Source: UBA1723 sp018066165 (lineage in GTDB: Bacteria > Bacteroidota > Bacteroidia > Bacteroidales > Paludibacteraceae). From it: a stretch of 33,206 bases of DNA. Shown in pieces: positions 1 through 9,500 of the stretch. The stretch is taken from NCBI GenBank assembly GCA_018066165.1, contig JAGHRX010000064.1, positions 1-33,206 on the forward strand. Reading direction: 5' to 3'. The notes under the pieces are model-generated. The model saw only the letters and a program-made list of their open reading frames with translations, was not told where the DNA came from and did no database searches. Within the stretch, counting starts at the first letter, position 1. Each line of letters begins with the position of its first letter. The position numbers were made by a program, and so were the translations under genes.

Positions 1-30
1 AATATAGACAGAATATTAAATTATAGAGGT

Positions 31-264
31 ATGAAAGAAATCAAAATTTTAGGCACAGGATGTGCTGGATGCAAAGCATTATACGAGACAGTCGGAAAGG
101 TTGTCGCAGATCTTGGTTTGGACGTAAAAGTCGTGAAGGAGGAGGATATCATGAATATCATGGCTTACAATGTGATGACTTTGCCAGCATTGGTGATCGA
201 CGAGAAGGTTGCTGCTAAAGGCAAACTTTCGTACGATGAGGTAAAAACATTGTTGACTAAATAA
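31..264 (+). CDS. arsE: ArsE-like small thioredoxin-fold protein
   Basis: This 77-residue protein has no signal peptide and is a minimal thioredoxin/glutaredoxin-like fold of the 'redox-active disulfide protein 2' type. The CxxC redox pair is C11-A-G-C14 directly after the first beta strand, and the expected cis-proline is P52 in TLPALVID. It opens the arsE-arsF-arsG-arsC series; arsF begins 10 bases after its stop. In gut Bacteroides, small thioredoxin-like proteins in this position are called ArsE and belong to a set linked to organoarsenical resistance. A role in passing electrons or As(III) to ArsF/ArsG is inference. A GAGG element lies just upstream of the start. The operon promoter and any ArsR gene would lie left of the window. 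Fold call is confident; the gene name rests on context. Confidence 0.8.
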   Translation: MKEIKILGTGCAGCKALYETVGKVVADLGLDVKVVKEEDIMNIMAYNVMTLPALVIDEKVAAKGKLSYDEVKTLLTK

Positions 265-273
265 GTTTCGACT

Positions 274-741
274 ATGAAGAAGACTCTTTTGATGTTTATG
301 CTTGGCTTCAGCATGATGGCGACAGCTCAATCTTGCAGCAACAAACCATGTTGTGCCAACAAGAATAATGCGACTTGCCAAAACGCATCCGCGTCGATAT
401 CCAACGCAGAACAGGTGGAGATTATCTATTTCCATGGCAAACAGCGTTGCCCTACTTGTCTTGCTATCGAGTCGGAGACAAAAGCGTTGATGGAGGAAGA
501 TTTGGCACCACAGGTGGAGGCTAACAATGTGAAGATGAGCATTGTGGATTTTTCAACCGAGGATGGAAAAGAGATTGCGAAGAAGTATAAAGTATCTTTC
601 TCTTCTTTGATTCTTGTGGCTAACCCAGGCAAGAATGAGACGGTGGAAAATCTGACAAATTTTGCATTCGCCAACGCAAGAAGCAACGCTACTGAGTTTA
701 AGAAAGGCGTTAGAGACAAAGTACTTGCCGCCATAAAATAG
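274..741 (+). CDS. arsF: ArsF-family thioredoxin-like exported protein
   Basis: A 155-residue exported protein. A hydrophobic signal (residues 1-19) ends near A-Q-S-C21, which may be a weak lipobox, so it could be a lipoprotein. The mature N-terminus is cysteine-rich (C21, C26, C27, C35). A thioredoxin-like domain follows from about residue 46, with a CPTC redox motif at 59-62 in the expected place after the strand EIIYFHG. This matches the ArsF family, annotated as a nitrophenyl compound nitroreductase subunit, found with ArsG in Bacteroides arsenic operons. It starts 10 bases after arsE and ends 7 bases before arsG, so all three are probably co-transcribed. The cysteine cluster could bind trivalent arsenic or serve disulfide exchange; that is inference. 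The true biochemical activity of the family is poorly established. Confidence 0.8.
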   Translation: MKKTLLMFMLGFSMMATAQSCSNKPCCANKNNATCQNASASISNAEQVEIIYFHGKQRCPTCLAIESETKALMEEDLAPQVEANNVKMSIVDFSTEDGKEIAKKYKVSFSSLILVANPGKNETVENLTNFAFANARSNATEFKKGVRDKVLAAIK

Positions 742-748
742 TTAGATT

Positions 749-1462
749 ATGGAGTTTCTGCAAAACCTATTAGACAATAGTCAGATTCCGGCTTTCACAG
801 CATTTCTGCTTGGTCTGCTCACAGCACTCAGTCCCTGCCCTCTTGCCACAAACATCACGGCTATCGGTTTCATATCGAAAGGTATTGAGAATCGTAAACG
901 AGTGTTTTGGAGTGGCATCCTTTACGCCATAGGCCGTACACTCGCCTACTCTATCCTCGGAGCTATTCTTATTTATATAATCCGTAAAGGAGCCGACACG
1001 TTTGAACTCCAACAGAGTATCAGCGAATGGGGAGAATTGATTATCGGTCCGGCATTGGTGTTGATTGGAACGTTGATGATTATCAGTGAGTTTGTCGACT
1101 TGGGAGGAAGATTCGGTTTTAATGGAGGAAGTTGGGCGGAAAAACTAAGCGGACCAATCGGAGCATTTATCCTCGGAGTGATGTTCGCACTTGCCTTTTG
1201 TCCATCGAGTGGACTACTCTACTTCGGCATGTTAATTCCCTTGTCGGCTACAGCTAATGGAGGATATCTATTGCCAGTGATATACGCCGTCGCCACAGCA
1301 CTTCCGGTTTTGATAGTAGCTTGGCTTCTTGCCTTCAGTGTAAAATCGATCAGCTCGTTCTTGGGGAAAATATCTGTCATACAAAAATGGTTCAACCGCA
1401 TAGTGGCTCTGGCATTCATCGTCGTCGGATTAAATTATTGTTACACATTTTTTATCGCTTAA
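749..1462 (+). CDS. arsG: ArsG-family permease (CcdA/DsbD-like membrane protein)
   Basis: This 237-residue integral membrane protein has about six transmembrane segments and the CcdA/DsbD transmembrane fold. Two cysteines sit in the equivalent Cys-Pro positions of the two halves, C30 in LSPCPLATN and C151 in LAFCPSSG, as in the electron-carrying cysteine pair of CcdA/DsbD. The family is annotated as an aromatic aminobenzylarsenical efflux permease (ArsG). It directly follows arsF and is 2 bases from arsC. Known family context places ArsE/F/G in resistance to aromatic arsenicals. The CcdA-like cysteines equally fit a trans-membrane thiol relay that reduces ArsF, so whether it exports arsenic or electrons cannot be told from sequence. 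Confidence 0.85.
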   Translation: MEFLQNLLDNSQIPAFTAFLLGLLTALSPCPLATNITAIGFISKGIENRKRVFWSGILYAIGRTLAYSILGAILIYIIRKGADTFELQQSISEWGELIIGPALVLIGTLMIISEFVDLGGRFGFNGGSWAEKLSGPIGAFILGVMFALAFCPSSGLLYFGMLIPLSATANGGYLLPVIYAVATALPVLIVAWLLAFSVKSISSFLGKISVIQKWFNRIVALAFIVVGLNYCYTFFIA

Positions 1463-1464
1463 AT

Positions 1465-1890
1465 ATGAAACGCATATTAGTGCTTTGCACTGGCAATCGT
1501 TGCAGAAGCCAGATGGCACACGGAATATTAAAAAATATCGACTCTCAACTTGATGTCCACTCAGCTGGGATAAAACCAGCGACGGAGGTTCATCCGCTTG
1601 GCATCAAGGTAATGGCTGAGATTGGCATCGACATCAGCAAACATTATCCCAAGCATGTCGAGCAATATCTTGGTCAGACGTGGGATTACGTGATCACCGT
1701 TTGTAATGGAGCAAACGAATCATGTCCGACATTCATAGGCAAGGTAGGCAAACGACTCCATATCGGGTTCGACGATCCGGATGCTTTCAAAGGCACAGAA
1801 GAAGAGATTCTGTCAGAGTTTCGTCGCGTCAGAGATGAAATCAAGAAGAAAATGCAGGAATTCTACGATACAGAAATTCAAAACTTGTAG
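1465..1890 (+). CDS. arsC: Arsenate reductase, low-molecular-weight phosphatase type
   Basis: A 141-residue cytoplasmic ArsC of the thioredoxin-linked, LMW-protein-tyrosine-phosphatase family; it reduces arsenate to arsenite. The P-loop CX5R is C8-TGNRC-R14. The two relay cysteines are C80 and C87, matching the Cys82/Cys89 pair of plasmid pI258 ArsC, and the conserved D104-P105 general-acid motif is present. The open frame extends 48 codons further upstream to 1321, but that part overlaps arsG in another frame and has no family similarity; starting at 1465 puts the P-loop at the normal distance from the N-terminus. It starts 2 bases after arsG. Its reductant could be the cellular thioredoxin or the small ArsE nearby (inference). 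Confidence 0.93.
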   Translation: MKRILVLCTGNRCRSQMAHGILKNIDSQLDVHSAGIKPATEVHPLGIKVMAEIGIDISKHYPKHVEQYLGQTWDYVITVCNGANESCPTFIGKVGKRLHIGFDDPDAFKGTEEEILSEFRRVRDEIKKKMQEFYDTEIQNL

Positions 1891-1910
1891 AGACGCACGG
1901 ACGTGCGTGT
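1891..1910. repeat. Small palindromic repeat in the arsC-permease gap
   Basis: Just after the arsC stop lies ACGCAC (1893-1898), a 4-base spacer, and GTGCGT (1903-1908), preceded by GTAGAG. It lacks a U-run, so it is not a standard terminator. It resembles the small GTAGAGACGC... hairpin at 29901-29926 and looks like a dispersed intergenic palindrome. Confidence 0.5.
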
Positions 1911-1952
1911 AACACCTTAGCAAAAAAAACAAGATATTTATAATTCAAATTC

Positions 1953-2921
1953 ATGATACAACAATTTGCGGATTGGTTAATATACGATATAATCGGACTT
2001 GATGCGACGTCGAGGCTGGGAGAATCCATCAATTTCTTCGTCTACGATTCAATCAAGATCATCATATTGCTGTTTGGAATCAGTATCGTCATGGGAATAA
2101 TCAACGCATATTTCCCTATTGAGCGACTACGCAACTATCTTACCACACACAAGATGTACGGATTCCAATATCTATTGGCGAGCATCTTCGGAGCCATCAC
2201 GCCATTCTGTTCATGCTCATCAATACCATTGTTTATCGGATTTGTGAAAGGAGGCATACCTCTTGGCGTCACATTTGCTTTTCTCATCACGTCGCCGTTA
2301 GTCAACGAAGTGGCAGTAGCGATGTTTCTCGGAACATTCGGTGTGAAAGTCACAGCGCTGTATGTCGGTTGTGGAATCCTTTTAGGAATTGTTGGAGGAA
2401 TTCTTCTTGGAAAGATGAACCTTGAGCGTTACTTGTCACCTTGGATTATTCAGATGCAAAAAATGCAGATGGAGGCAGGCGACGCTTATGAAAGCAACCA
2501 TTTGACATTTATGCAACGTCTACCAGGAATAATAAAAGATGCGTTGGGAATTGTCAAAGGAGTATTGCTCTACGTCATCATAGGAATTGCAATCGGAGCC
2601 GGAATCCACGGTTATGTGCCAGAAGGATTCTTTACGGAGTTTATGCAGAAGGCAGGAATCTTCGGAGTACCAGCAAGCGTTATAATAGCGATACCAATGT
2701 ACTCCAATGCGGCAGGAATAGTGCCAGTGATACAAGTGTTTGTGGCAAAAGGCATTCCACTCGGCACAGCATTGTCGTTTATGATGAGCGTCGTCGGGCT
2801 ATCACTTCCAGAGGCAACGATGCTGAAAAAGATAATGACATGGAAACTGATTGGAATATTCTTCAGTACCGTCGCATTGATGATTATGATGCTAGGTTGG
2901 ACATTCAATATAATATTATAG
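1953..2921 (+). CDS. UPF0718/ArsP-type permease
   Basis: A 322-residue permease with about eight to ten hydrophobic segments. It carries the family signature TPFCSCSSIPLF, with C86 and C88 at the start of a re-entrant-looking hydrophobic stretch, followed by a SPLVNE motif. The second half repeats the pattern with IPMYSNAAGIVPV and SLPEA. UPF0718 permeases include ArsP, which exports trivalent organoarsenicals such as methylarsenite, but other members move different metals or thiols. Position 62 bases after arsC, before the operon terminator, supports an arsenic role. The CxC pair is a plausible soft-metal ligand. The start at 1953 gives a normal short amphipathic N-terminus. Substrate is not proven. 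Confidence 0.85.
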   Translation: MIQQFADWLIYDIIGLDATSRLGESINFFVYDSIKIIILLFGISIVMGIINAYFPIERLRNYLTTHKMYGFQYLLASIFGAITPFCSCSSIPLFIGFVKGGIPLGVTFAFLITSPLVNEVAVAMFLGTFGVKVTALYVGCGILLGIVGGILLGKMNLERYLSPWIIQMQKMQMEAGDAYESNHLTFMQRLPGIIKDALGIVKGVLLYVIIGIAIGAGIHGYVPEGFFTEFMQKAGIFGVPASVIIAIPMYSNAAGIVPVIQVFVAKGIPLGTALSFMMSVVGLSLPEATMLKKIMTWKLIGIFFSTVALMIMMLGWTFNIIL

Positions 2922-2933
2922 GTTAAAATGCTG

Positions 2934-2966
2934 AGCGACGCGATGATATTGCGTCGCTTCTTTTTT
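2934..2966 (+). terminator. Rho-independent terminator of the arsenic operon
   Basis: A perfect 7-bp stem GCGACGC (2935-2941) / GCGTCGC (2951-2957), extendable by an A-T pair, with a 9-base loop, runs into TTCTTTTTT. It lies 13 bases after the permease stop and closes the arsenic operon. Confidence 0.88.
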
Positions 2967-3030
2967 AACAAAAAATCATCTCAAAAGAGACAATTAGAGG
3001 CGAAAAAATCGTGATTTTAGTTTATTTCTC

Positions 3031-3038
3031 TATTTTTG
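3031..3038 (+). promoter_or_regulatory. Bacteroidota -7 box (TATTTTTG) for the first giant T9SS protein
   Basis: TATTTTTG fits the Bacteroidota -7 consensus TAnnTTTG. A transcript starting just downstream would have a leader of about 35 bases. No good -33 TTTG is seen at the usual distance. The same string, CTCTATTTTTG, recurs upstream of the paralogue at 6594, and both leaders share TTAATGTGAATAAAAA (3055-3070 and 6564-6579). Confidence 0.5.
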
Positions 3039-3079
3039 TATCGTTATAAAATAATTAATGTGAATAAAAACACATCTAT

Positions 3080-6000
3080 ATGAAATTGTTTTTGATCAAA
3101 CTGAGTCTTGTCTGCTCGTTTCTTCTTTGCATGTTACAATCAGTGTTGTCACAAGGAGTTCTGATAATTGAGATTTCCGACACACTTAATACTCCATTAT
3201 CAAATTATCCTGTAAACATAAAAGATTCCAAAGGAGTTACCCAAACACTTACGACTAACAATGAAGGTCGTATTGAGGAAAACAATTTTCCAATAGGCGA
3301 CTACACATACAGTTTCTCATACGGAGACTACAACAGAGGTAGTTTTATAATCAAATCAGGAGAATATACCTGGGTAGATCTCGATTTCCGTCGTGTAAAC
3401 GTAAATTTTAAGGATGAGAAGGGCAATCCAACAAGTGGAAATTCCGTCACTCTTTATAAAAGAGAGGCTAACGGCACTCGCATTCTCGTCGGGCAAAAGA
3501 CGTCTGGAGACAACGGCAACGTACAGTTTGTTGTGCCGGAGGGAGAATACACATACATTGCATCTGATGGTGAACATGACATCGTTGTCAAGGACGAAAA
3601 CATCAACACGACGGTAACATCAACCTCACAACTAATCACATACACCACATCTTTCAGATTTGTCAAGAATGGCAAACCTATTGCAGTATACGCGAAAAAC
3701 ATTTATGTAAGTCAAAATCAGAACGGAAACTACAATGATTTCGGCATAGTGCTTGCCCACAGCAACAACCAAGCAAACGGGTACGTTGAATATGCTGTTA
3801 CTGACGGAAAAATATCGTGTCCGATTGGAGAATACCAGTATAGAGTCAACACTAAAGAATACGGAACAATCACCAATACCTTTTCCATAAATCAACTGAC
3901 TTCGGTCACAAACAACATCATAGACATAGAGATTCCCGACGATACGCGACCAGTCTCTCCTGGTGGAATAATAACTCCAGACACGAGCAAACCGACATAT
4001 AAACTAAAAGTCTTAGTCAGAGATTGCAAATTAGACAAGCCAATAGAAAACATTCCATGCAAGTACCTGATACCAAACGAAGGACAAAGTTTTTATAAGA
4101 CTACAAATAAAAACGGATATGCCGAATTCTCTGTCAACGAGGGAGATTACAGTGTCTATGTGCCATTTGTATATAAAGAAGTGACTGTCACTAAAGACAC
4201 AACTGTCGAATATTGTGTAAACATCGATATTCCTTATAAATTTCAAAAAACATATTTCCAATTTTTCTACAACGGAAAAGAAGTGTTTCCTCAAACAATC
4301 AAAGAGATCAACATTCAATCCATAGAGTTTGGTGTAAAATGGGATTATGAGATATTGAAACCGACAAAAGAGTCAACTTCAGGATTAAATAAATTCGTCG
4401 ACCCTGCAATAACCGTAGATGGAGAATATACATATTCGTTCGAAATGGACGAATACAACACCACTTTTTTCTCAGGAGATTTCAAAACCGACGCCACTAA
4501 AGCCATCGACACAGTAAAGATTGAGTTTGAGACCAAGATCAACGTCAAGGTCAATATTCTTAATGCCGACTCAACACCTGCGTCAGGAATATATGGCGTG
4601 ACTTTCTATAACAAATCACCAAAAAAGTATCGTACAGATAAGAACGGGCATTTTGAATCAATAATTCCTTCAGGAGAGTACACTGTCTCCGCCTTGAATC
4701 AAGATAAGATAGTCACTTTGACTTGTGACACGGCCATAAATTTCTTCCTGCCAAAAGAAGAGACACGTAAAGTCTACTTTAAATTCTTGCACGACTCCAA
4801 AGAGGTCTATCCAAACATAACTACTCTGAACTTCTATCCCAACAATTCTGACCAACAGATTGCATTCCTTTCGTCGACACTATACAACAACTATCAAAAT
4901 TTAGGAAGAACCTACGTGTTCGACAACCCGATAGAGTTGCCAACAGGCGAATATGTAGCGAACTACGACTTAGTAGACTTCAACTATGAAGGTCAGATGT
5001 TCCGCAGATTTACGTTGAACAAATCTCAAAACGACACTACCATATACATCGTCATACCAGCAAAAAGAACTGTGGAGATTCAGATCAAAGATGCCAACGG
5101 AGCCAATGTCCAAGGTGTGTTTGCCAATATTTACAAATACGTCGATGGTGAGTTTTTGGATACCGATTTGAATTACGACGGGAAATCACATTCTCAATTA
5201 ATGTCTGACGCCACAGGAATTGTACTCGACCAGCTGACTCCCGGACTATACCAGATTCAGATTCTTGACATTGTAAGAGACTTTGAAGTGACAGACTATA
5301 ACCTCAAATTCCCTATCATCTCCGACACAAAAATGTACAATGTGAAATTCACCGTCCTTTATAAGGATGATGAAACTCCGTTGCAAGACTTGAAATTAAA
5401 CATAAAGAAAGGCCGAGATTACTATAGTAGCGGATTCACAGACTATGAAGGATCTATCAGTTTTCAAAGTGAGGCAGGAACCTATACCTACACTCTTGAT
5501 TATGGCGACGGAATTTCAGATATTTACCGCGTCTCAAAAGATGAAGAGTTTATCATCTATATCGACCGCCCTACTCTTGTGGATTCTATTATCATCACTG
5601 GAGGAGAAACTTGTCTGGCAGCAGGGCAATCGACTAAATTTACCGCACTTATCACACCAAGTGACGCAACCTATAAAAACGTAAGATGGACAGTCGACAA
5701 TGATATTCTCGCAAAAATTTCGAGCGACGGCACTCTGACTGCTAACAACCTTGGACTAAGCGGAGACGTCACAATCACCGCCACCACCAATGACCGTAGT
5801 AATAAATATACAAGCATCACAGTCAACATCAGCGAGAATGAATGCGTAAAAGACTATAAGTTGACATTCGGCGACGGTTCAACCGAGATGTGGATTGAAG
5901 ATTTCACATTCGACTTAGTTGTCACTCCACTAATTGACAAACCTATGTACTATGTTTACCAAACAAGTCAAGATGGAGCAAACTGGCATTTAGCGACAAA

Positions 6001-6433
6001 GATCACTAAAGCAACTGAAGTAACTATCGATTCCGACAATTACGCCGACAATGGCACTCACCTATTCCGTGTTGTTGCGGCAGAAGACTCATTAACGTTA
6101 GTGCAGATTCTCAACGGAAGCAAATTGCCAGATCGTGATAATATGACCAACATTATCTATCTATATAATCTTGAAGGCGGGCATAATATCAAAGACAAGA
6201 CATTAGTGCCAACAGTCTTCACTCCACATGAAAAGAATGGAGCCAACGACGATTTCATGCCAGGCTATGAAGTCGTAATATACAATAGATTCGGAGATGT
6301 GATCTGCAAATCAGACAACGGTTGGGACGGGAAATACAAAGGTGAGACTGCCGACGCAGGAGTTTACATCTACGTCCTGACGATGAGAGACGGGACAGAA
6401 AAGAAAGGAACTATACAATTATATAAGAGATAG
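3080..6433 (+). CDS. Giant T9SS type-B secreted surface protein 1 (nine beta-modules, Big_2, CHU_C tail)
   Basis: A 1117-residue exported protein. Residues 1-24 form a signal peptide ending SVLS-Q. Residues 25-825 hold about nine modules of 80-105 residues, each ending in a G-[DE]-Y-x-Y type hairpin (near residues 72, 154, 249, 354, 447, 532, 622, 721, 800); they look like prealbumin/CnaB-like or carboxypeptidase-regulatory-like beta sandwiches. A bacterial Ig-like group 2 (Big_2) domain spans about 830-920, with ISSDGTLTA and VTITATT. A further beta domain is followed by a gliding-motility-type C-terminal sorting domain (about 1043-1117) with PTVFTPHEKNG, VIYNRFG, WDGKYKG and GVYIYVL. This domain directs export through T9SS (type B). 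It has its own promoter candidate and no obvious terminator before its paralogue. Function is probably adhesin or filament; no catalytic site is visible. Confidence 0.88.
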   Translation: MKLFLIKLSLVCSFLLCMLQSVLSQGVLIIEISDTLNTPLSNYPVNIKDSKGVTQTLTTNNEGRIEENNFPIGDYTYSFSYGDYNRGSFIIKSGEYTWVDLDFRRVNVNFKDEKGNPTSGNSVTLYKREANGTRILVGQKTSGDNGNVQFVVPEGEYTYIASDGEHDIVVKDENINTTVTSTSQLITYTTSFRFVKNGKPIAVYAKNIYVSQNQNGNYNDFGIVLAHSNNQANGYVEYAVTDGKISCPIGEYQYRVNTKEYGTITNTFSINQLTSVTNNIIDIEIPDDTRPVSPGGIITPDTSKPTYKLKVLVRDCKLDKPIENIPCKYLIPNEGQSFYKTTNKNGYAEFSVNEGDYSVYVPFVYKEVTVTKDTTVEYCVNIDIPYKFQKTYFQFFYNGKEVFPQTIKEINIQSIEFGVKWDYEILKPTKESTSGLNKFVDPAITVDGEYTYSFEMDEYNTTFFSGDFKTDATKAIDTVKIEFETKINVKVNILNADSTPASGIYGVTFYNKSPKKYRTDKNGHFESIIPSGEYTVSALNQDKIVTLTCDTAINFFLPKEETRKVYFKFLHDSKEVYPNITTLNFYPNNSDQQIAFLSSTLYNNYQNLGRTYVFDNPIELPTGEYVANYDLVDFNYEGQMFRRFTLNKSQNDTTIYIVIPAKRTVEIQIKDANGANVQGVFANIYKYVDGEFLDTDLNYDGKSHSQLMSDATGIVLDQLTPGLYQIQILDIVRDFEVTDYNLKFPIISDTKMYNVKFTVLYKDDETPLQDLKLNIKKGRDYYSSGFTDYEGSISFQSEAGTYTYTLDYGDGISDIYRVSKDEEFIIYIDRPTLVDSIIITGGETCLAAGQSTKFTALITPSDATYKNVRWTVDNDILAKISSDGTLTANNLGLSGDVTITATTNDRSNKYTSITVNISENECVKDYKLTFGDGSTEMWIEDFTFDLVVTPLIDKPMYYVYQTSQDGANWHLATKITKATEVTIDSDNYADNGTHLFRVVAAEDSLTLVQILNGSKLPDRDNMTNIIYLYNLEGGHNIKDKTLVPTVFTPHEKNGANDDFMPGYEVVIYNRFGDVICKSDNGWDGKYKGETADAGVYIYVLTMRDGTEKKGTIQLYKR

Positions 6434-6593
6434 CGTTGTGTTTTTCCTAATAATCCTTAAAATAGTGGTTAAAAAGCAGTTTTTGGCAGAAAACTCCTAA
6501 TTTATTACAATTAATATCTCTATTTTTGCAGACGTTAGTTAGAATCGGAGCATTTTGCCCTTATTAATGTGAATAAAAAAATACAATGACTAT
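6434..6593. other. Intergenic leader between the tandem paralogues
   Basis: This 160-base A+T-rich gap has no gene and no convincing terminator. It carries the -7 box at 6521-6528 and the leader string TTAATGTGAATAAAAA at 6564-6579, which is shared with the first paralogue's leader. A weak AGTTTT/AAAACT inverted pair lies near 6479-6495. Confidence 0.5.
6521..6528 (+). promoter_or_regulatory. Bacteroidota -7 box (TATTTTTG) for the second giant protein operon
   Basis: TATTTTTG matches TAnnTTTG and is embedded in the same CTCTATTTTTG context as the box at 3031. It lies 65 bases before the start at 6594. No convincing -33 element is visible. Confidence 0.45.
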
Positions 6594-9500
6594 ATGAAAT
6601 CACTATTGATGAAATTGGGAGTGGTTTGGATAATGCTTTCAAGCTTTTTCCCTTCTGTATTCTCACAAGGAGTACTGGTAATTGAGATTTCCGACACATT
6701 AAATATACCGTTGTCGGACTATTACGTTCGAATCAAAGATTCTAAAGGAATAACCCAAACGTACAGGACAAATTCAGAAGGACGTGTTCAGGAAAACAAT
6801 TTCCCCGTTGGAGACTACACATACAGTTTCTCTTACGGCGACTACAACACAGGTAGTTTCACTGTGAAATCAGGAGAGCCAACTTGGGTAGACCTTGACT
6901 TCCGTCGCGTCGTGATTAATTTCAAAGACGAAAAAGGCAATCCCACAAGCGGCAATTTCGTAACACTTTACAAAAGAGAGGACGACGGCACACGTACCCT
7001 CGTCGCTCAAAAAGCATCCGGATCAAACGGACAGGCTCTATTTGTTGTGCCTGAAGGAAACTATACATACGTTGCTGCAGACGGAGAGCATAACATCGTA
7101 GTTGCAGACAAGAATATCAATACAACTGTAACAGTCGCATCTAAGCTTGTGACTTATACCACTTCATTCCGATTCATCAAGGGAGGACAGGTTATCAGTG
7201 TATATGCCAAGGATGTAAATGTCAAGCAGTCGCAGAACGGAACATTCAGAGATTACGGTATCGTGCTTGCACACGGGACAACACAATCCAACGGATACGT
7301 AGAATATCAGCAAACTGACGGTAGAATCTCTTGTCCTGTTGGAGAATACAAATATTCAGTTTACACAAGAGACTACGGTACACTTGAAGGCATTTACTAT
7401 GTGACTCAAAACAGTTCAGAGAAGAACAACGTCGTCGACATTATTATTCCAGAGAAGAAAGATGATCCAGCAGACGACCCTAGTCCTATCATCACACCAA
7501 ACGTCAAGGACACGACATACATTCTAAAGTACCACGTGGTAAACTGCGATACAAAACTACCGGTTTACAATCTTGCAAGTAGATATGCCATTCCAGGAAC
7601 AGGACTCAGTTCATTTACAACAACTGACTTATTTGGTTACGCAACATTCAGCGTAAACAAAGGCACATACGATTGTATCATTCCTCAAAAGACAAGAAAA
7701 AATGTTTACGTTGACAAAGACACTACTATTGAGTTTTGTATAGACAGACGACCCGCTCCTGACGGAAAACCCGCATCTGACGAAAAATATGTATATTTCC
7801 AATTCTTCTACAAAGGAGAGGAGGTATTTCCTCAGACAATTCAAAAAATCAGTGTTGAAAAAGTCGAGAACGGAAAATATCTTTCTTACGTGACACTAAA
7901 ACCTACAGAGGATTCTCTTACTGGCATAAAGAAGTATAGTGATCCGATGACTCTATTGGATGGAAAATACTATTACTCTTTCTATATTGAGGAATACAAC
8001 ACAACTTACCGTTCAGGATCTTTCACAACCGACACTCTTGAAACAACCGACACTTTGAAGATTGTCTTTGAAGAGAAAGTCAACGTTGACATCTATGTGT
8101 TGCACCACGACTCAACTCCAGCAAACAGTTCATATAGTGTAACTTACACAGACAACTATAAGACAACACGTCGCACAGATGAAAATGGACATATCCAGGT
8201 CACTTTGACTCCAAAGGATTACATTTTCGGAGCTATCGACCAGACAATGAATGTAACGGTGAAGAATGACACAAGCTTGTACTTCTATCTTCCAGAGCCA
8301 GATCAGATGCGCAACGTCTACTTCAAGTTCTTGCACGACGGACAGATTGTCTATCCAAACGTGACTACTCTCAACTTCTATCGTGATAATTCGACTCAGC
8401 AGTTTGCATTCCTTTCGTCTACTTTGAAATATGACTTCGAGGGAATGGAGAGAGCATACGTATTCGACAAGCCAATCGAGTTGCCAGTCGACACATTCAC
8501 TGCGAACTACTATATCGACGACTACGAGTTCGACGGACAGATGTACCACAAGTTCTACTTGAACGCATCACCAAACGACACAACTATTTATATTGTTGTG
8601 CCTGTGAAGAGAGTCGTAGACATCCAGATCCAGGACTCTAAGGGATCAAACGTACAGGGTGTGTTTGCAAAGATTTACAAATATGAGGAGGACGGAACAT
8701 TAAGCTCTTACTTGGACTACGACGGTAATTCTCACTCAAAACTAATGTCAGACGCTGTAGGAACCGTGCGCGACCACTTGGTTCCAGGACGTTACCAGAT
8801 TCAGATCTTGGATATTGTAAGAGACTTTGATGTCACTGAATACGACGTAAGATTCACAATCGTTTCTGACGCAGACAGGTATAACGTGAAGTTCACTGTG
8901 CTTTACAGCGACGATCATACTCCAGTGCCTAATTTGAAATTCGACGTCAAGAAAGCAAACCAACACCACAACAGTGGCATCACAAATGCAGATGGAGAGG
9001 TCAAGTACCAGAGTGAGCCAGGCGACTACACTTACACACTTTATTATGGTGAAGGAATCAGCGGCAACTATAAGATCACAAATAAAGACGAGGAGTTTGT
9101 AATCTACATTGATCGTCCGGTACTTGTAAAGACAATCGCCATATACGGAGGTGAGAATTGTTTGACAGCAGGACAGTCAACAAAATTCTCTGCGCTTATC
9201 ACACCAAGCAATGCGACTCAGAAAAATGTGGAATGGTCAATCGACAATAATGTCATTGCAAAGATTTCGAGCGACGGTACTTTGACAGCCAACACAATCG
9301 GACTAACAGGCCAAGTCAAAGTGACAGCCAAGTCAAAGGATGACAGCGGAGTGTTCGGAACCATCACAGTCAACATCGAGGAAGAGCAGTGTATCAGATA
9401 TTACACATTGGCATTTGGTGACGGATCTACAGAGATGGTACTTGACGACTACGTGTTCGACTTGGTCGTAACTCCATCGCAGAACAAATACCAGTACTAC

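Noticed and set aside
1321..1464. 48-codon upstream extension of arsC
   Set aside because: It overlaps arsG in another frame and has no ArsC-family sequence; the P-loop is at the right place when starting at 1465.
6479..6498. AGTTTT/AAAACT inverted repeat as a terminator
   Set aside because: The stem is A+T-only and short with no proper T-run after it; not enough to call.
8130..8549. 139-codon open frame on the minus strand within giant protein 2
   Set aside because: Similar antisense frames appear at the equivalent place in the paralogue, as expected from shared codon pattern; no independent support.
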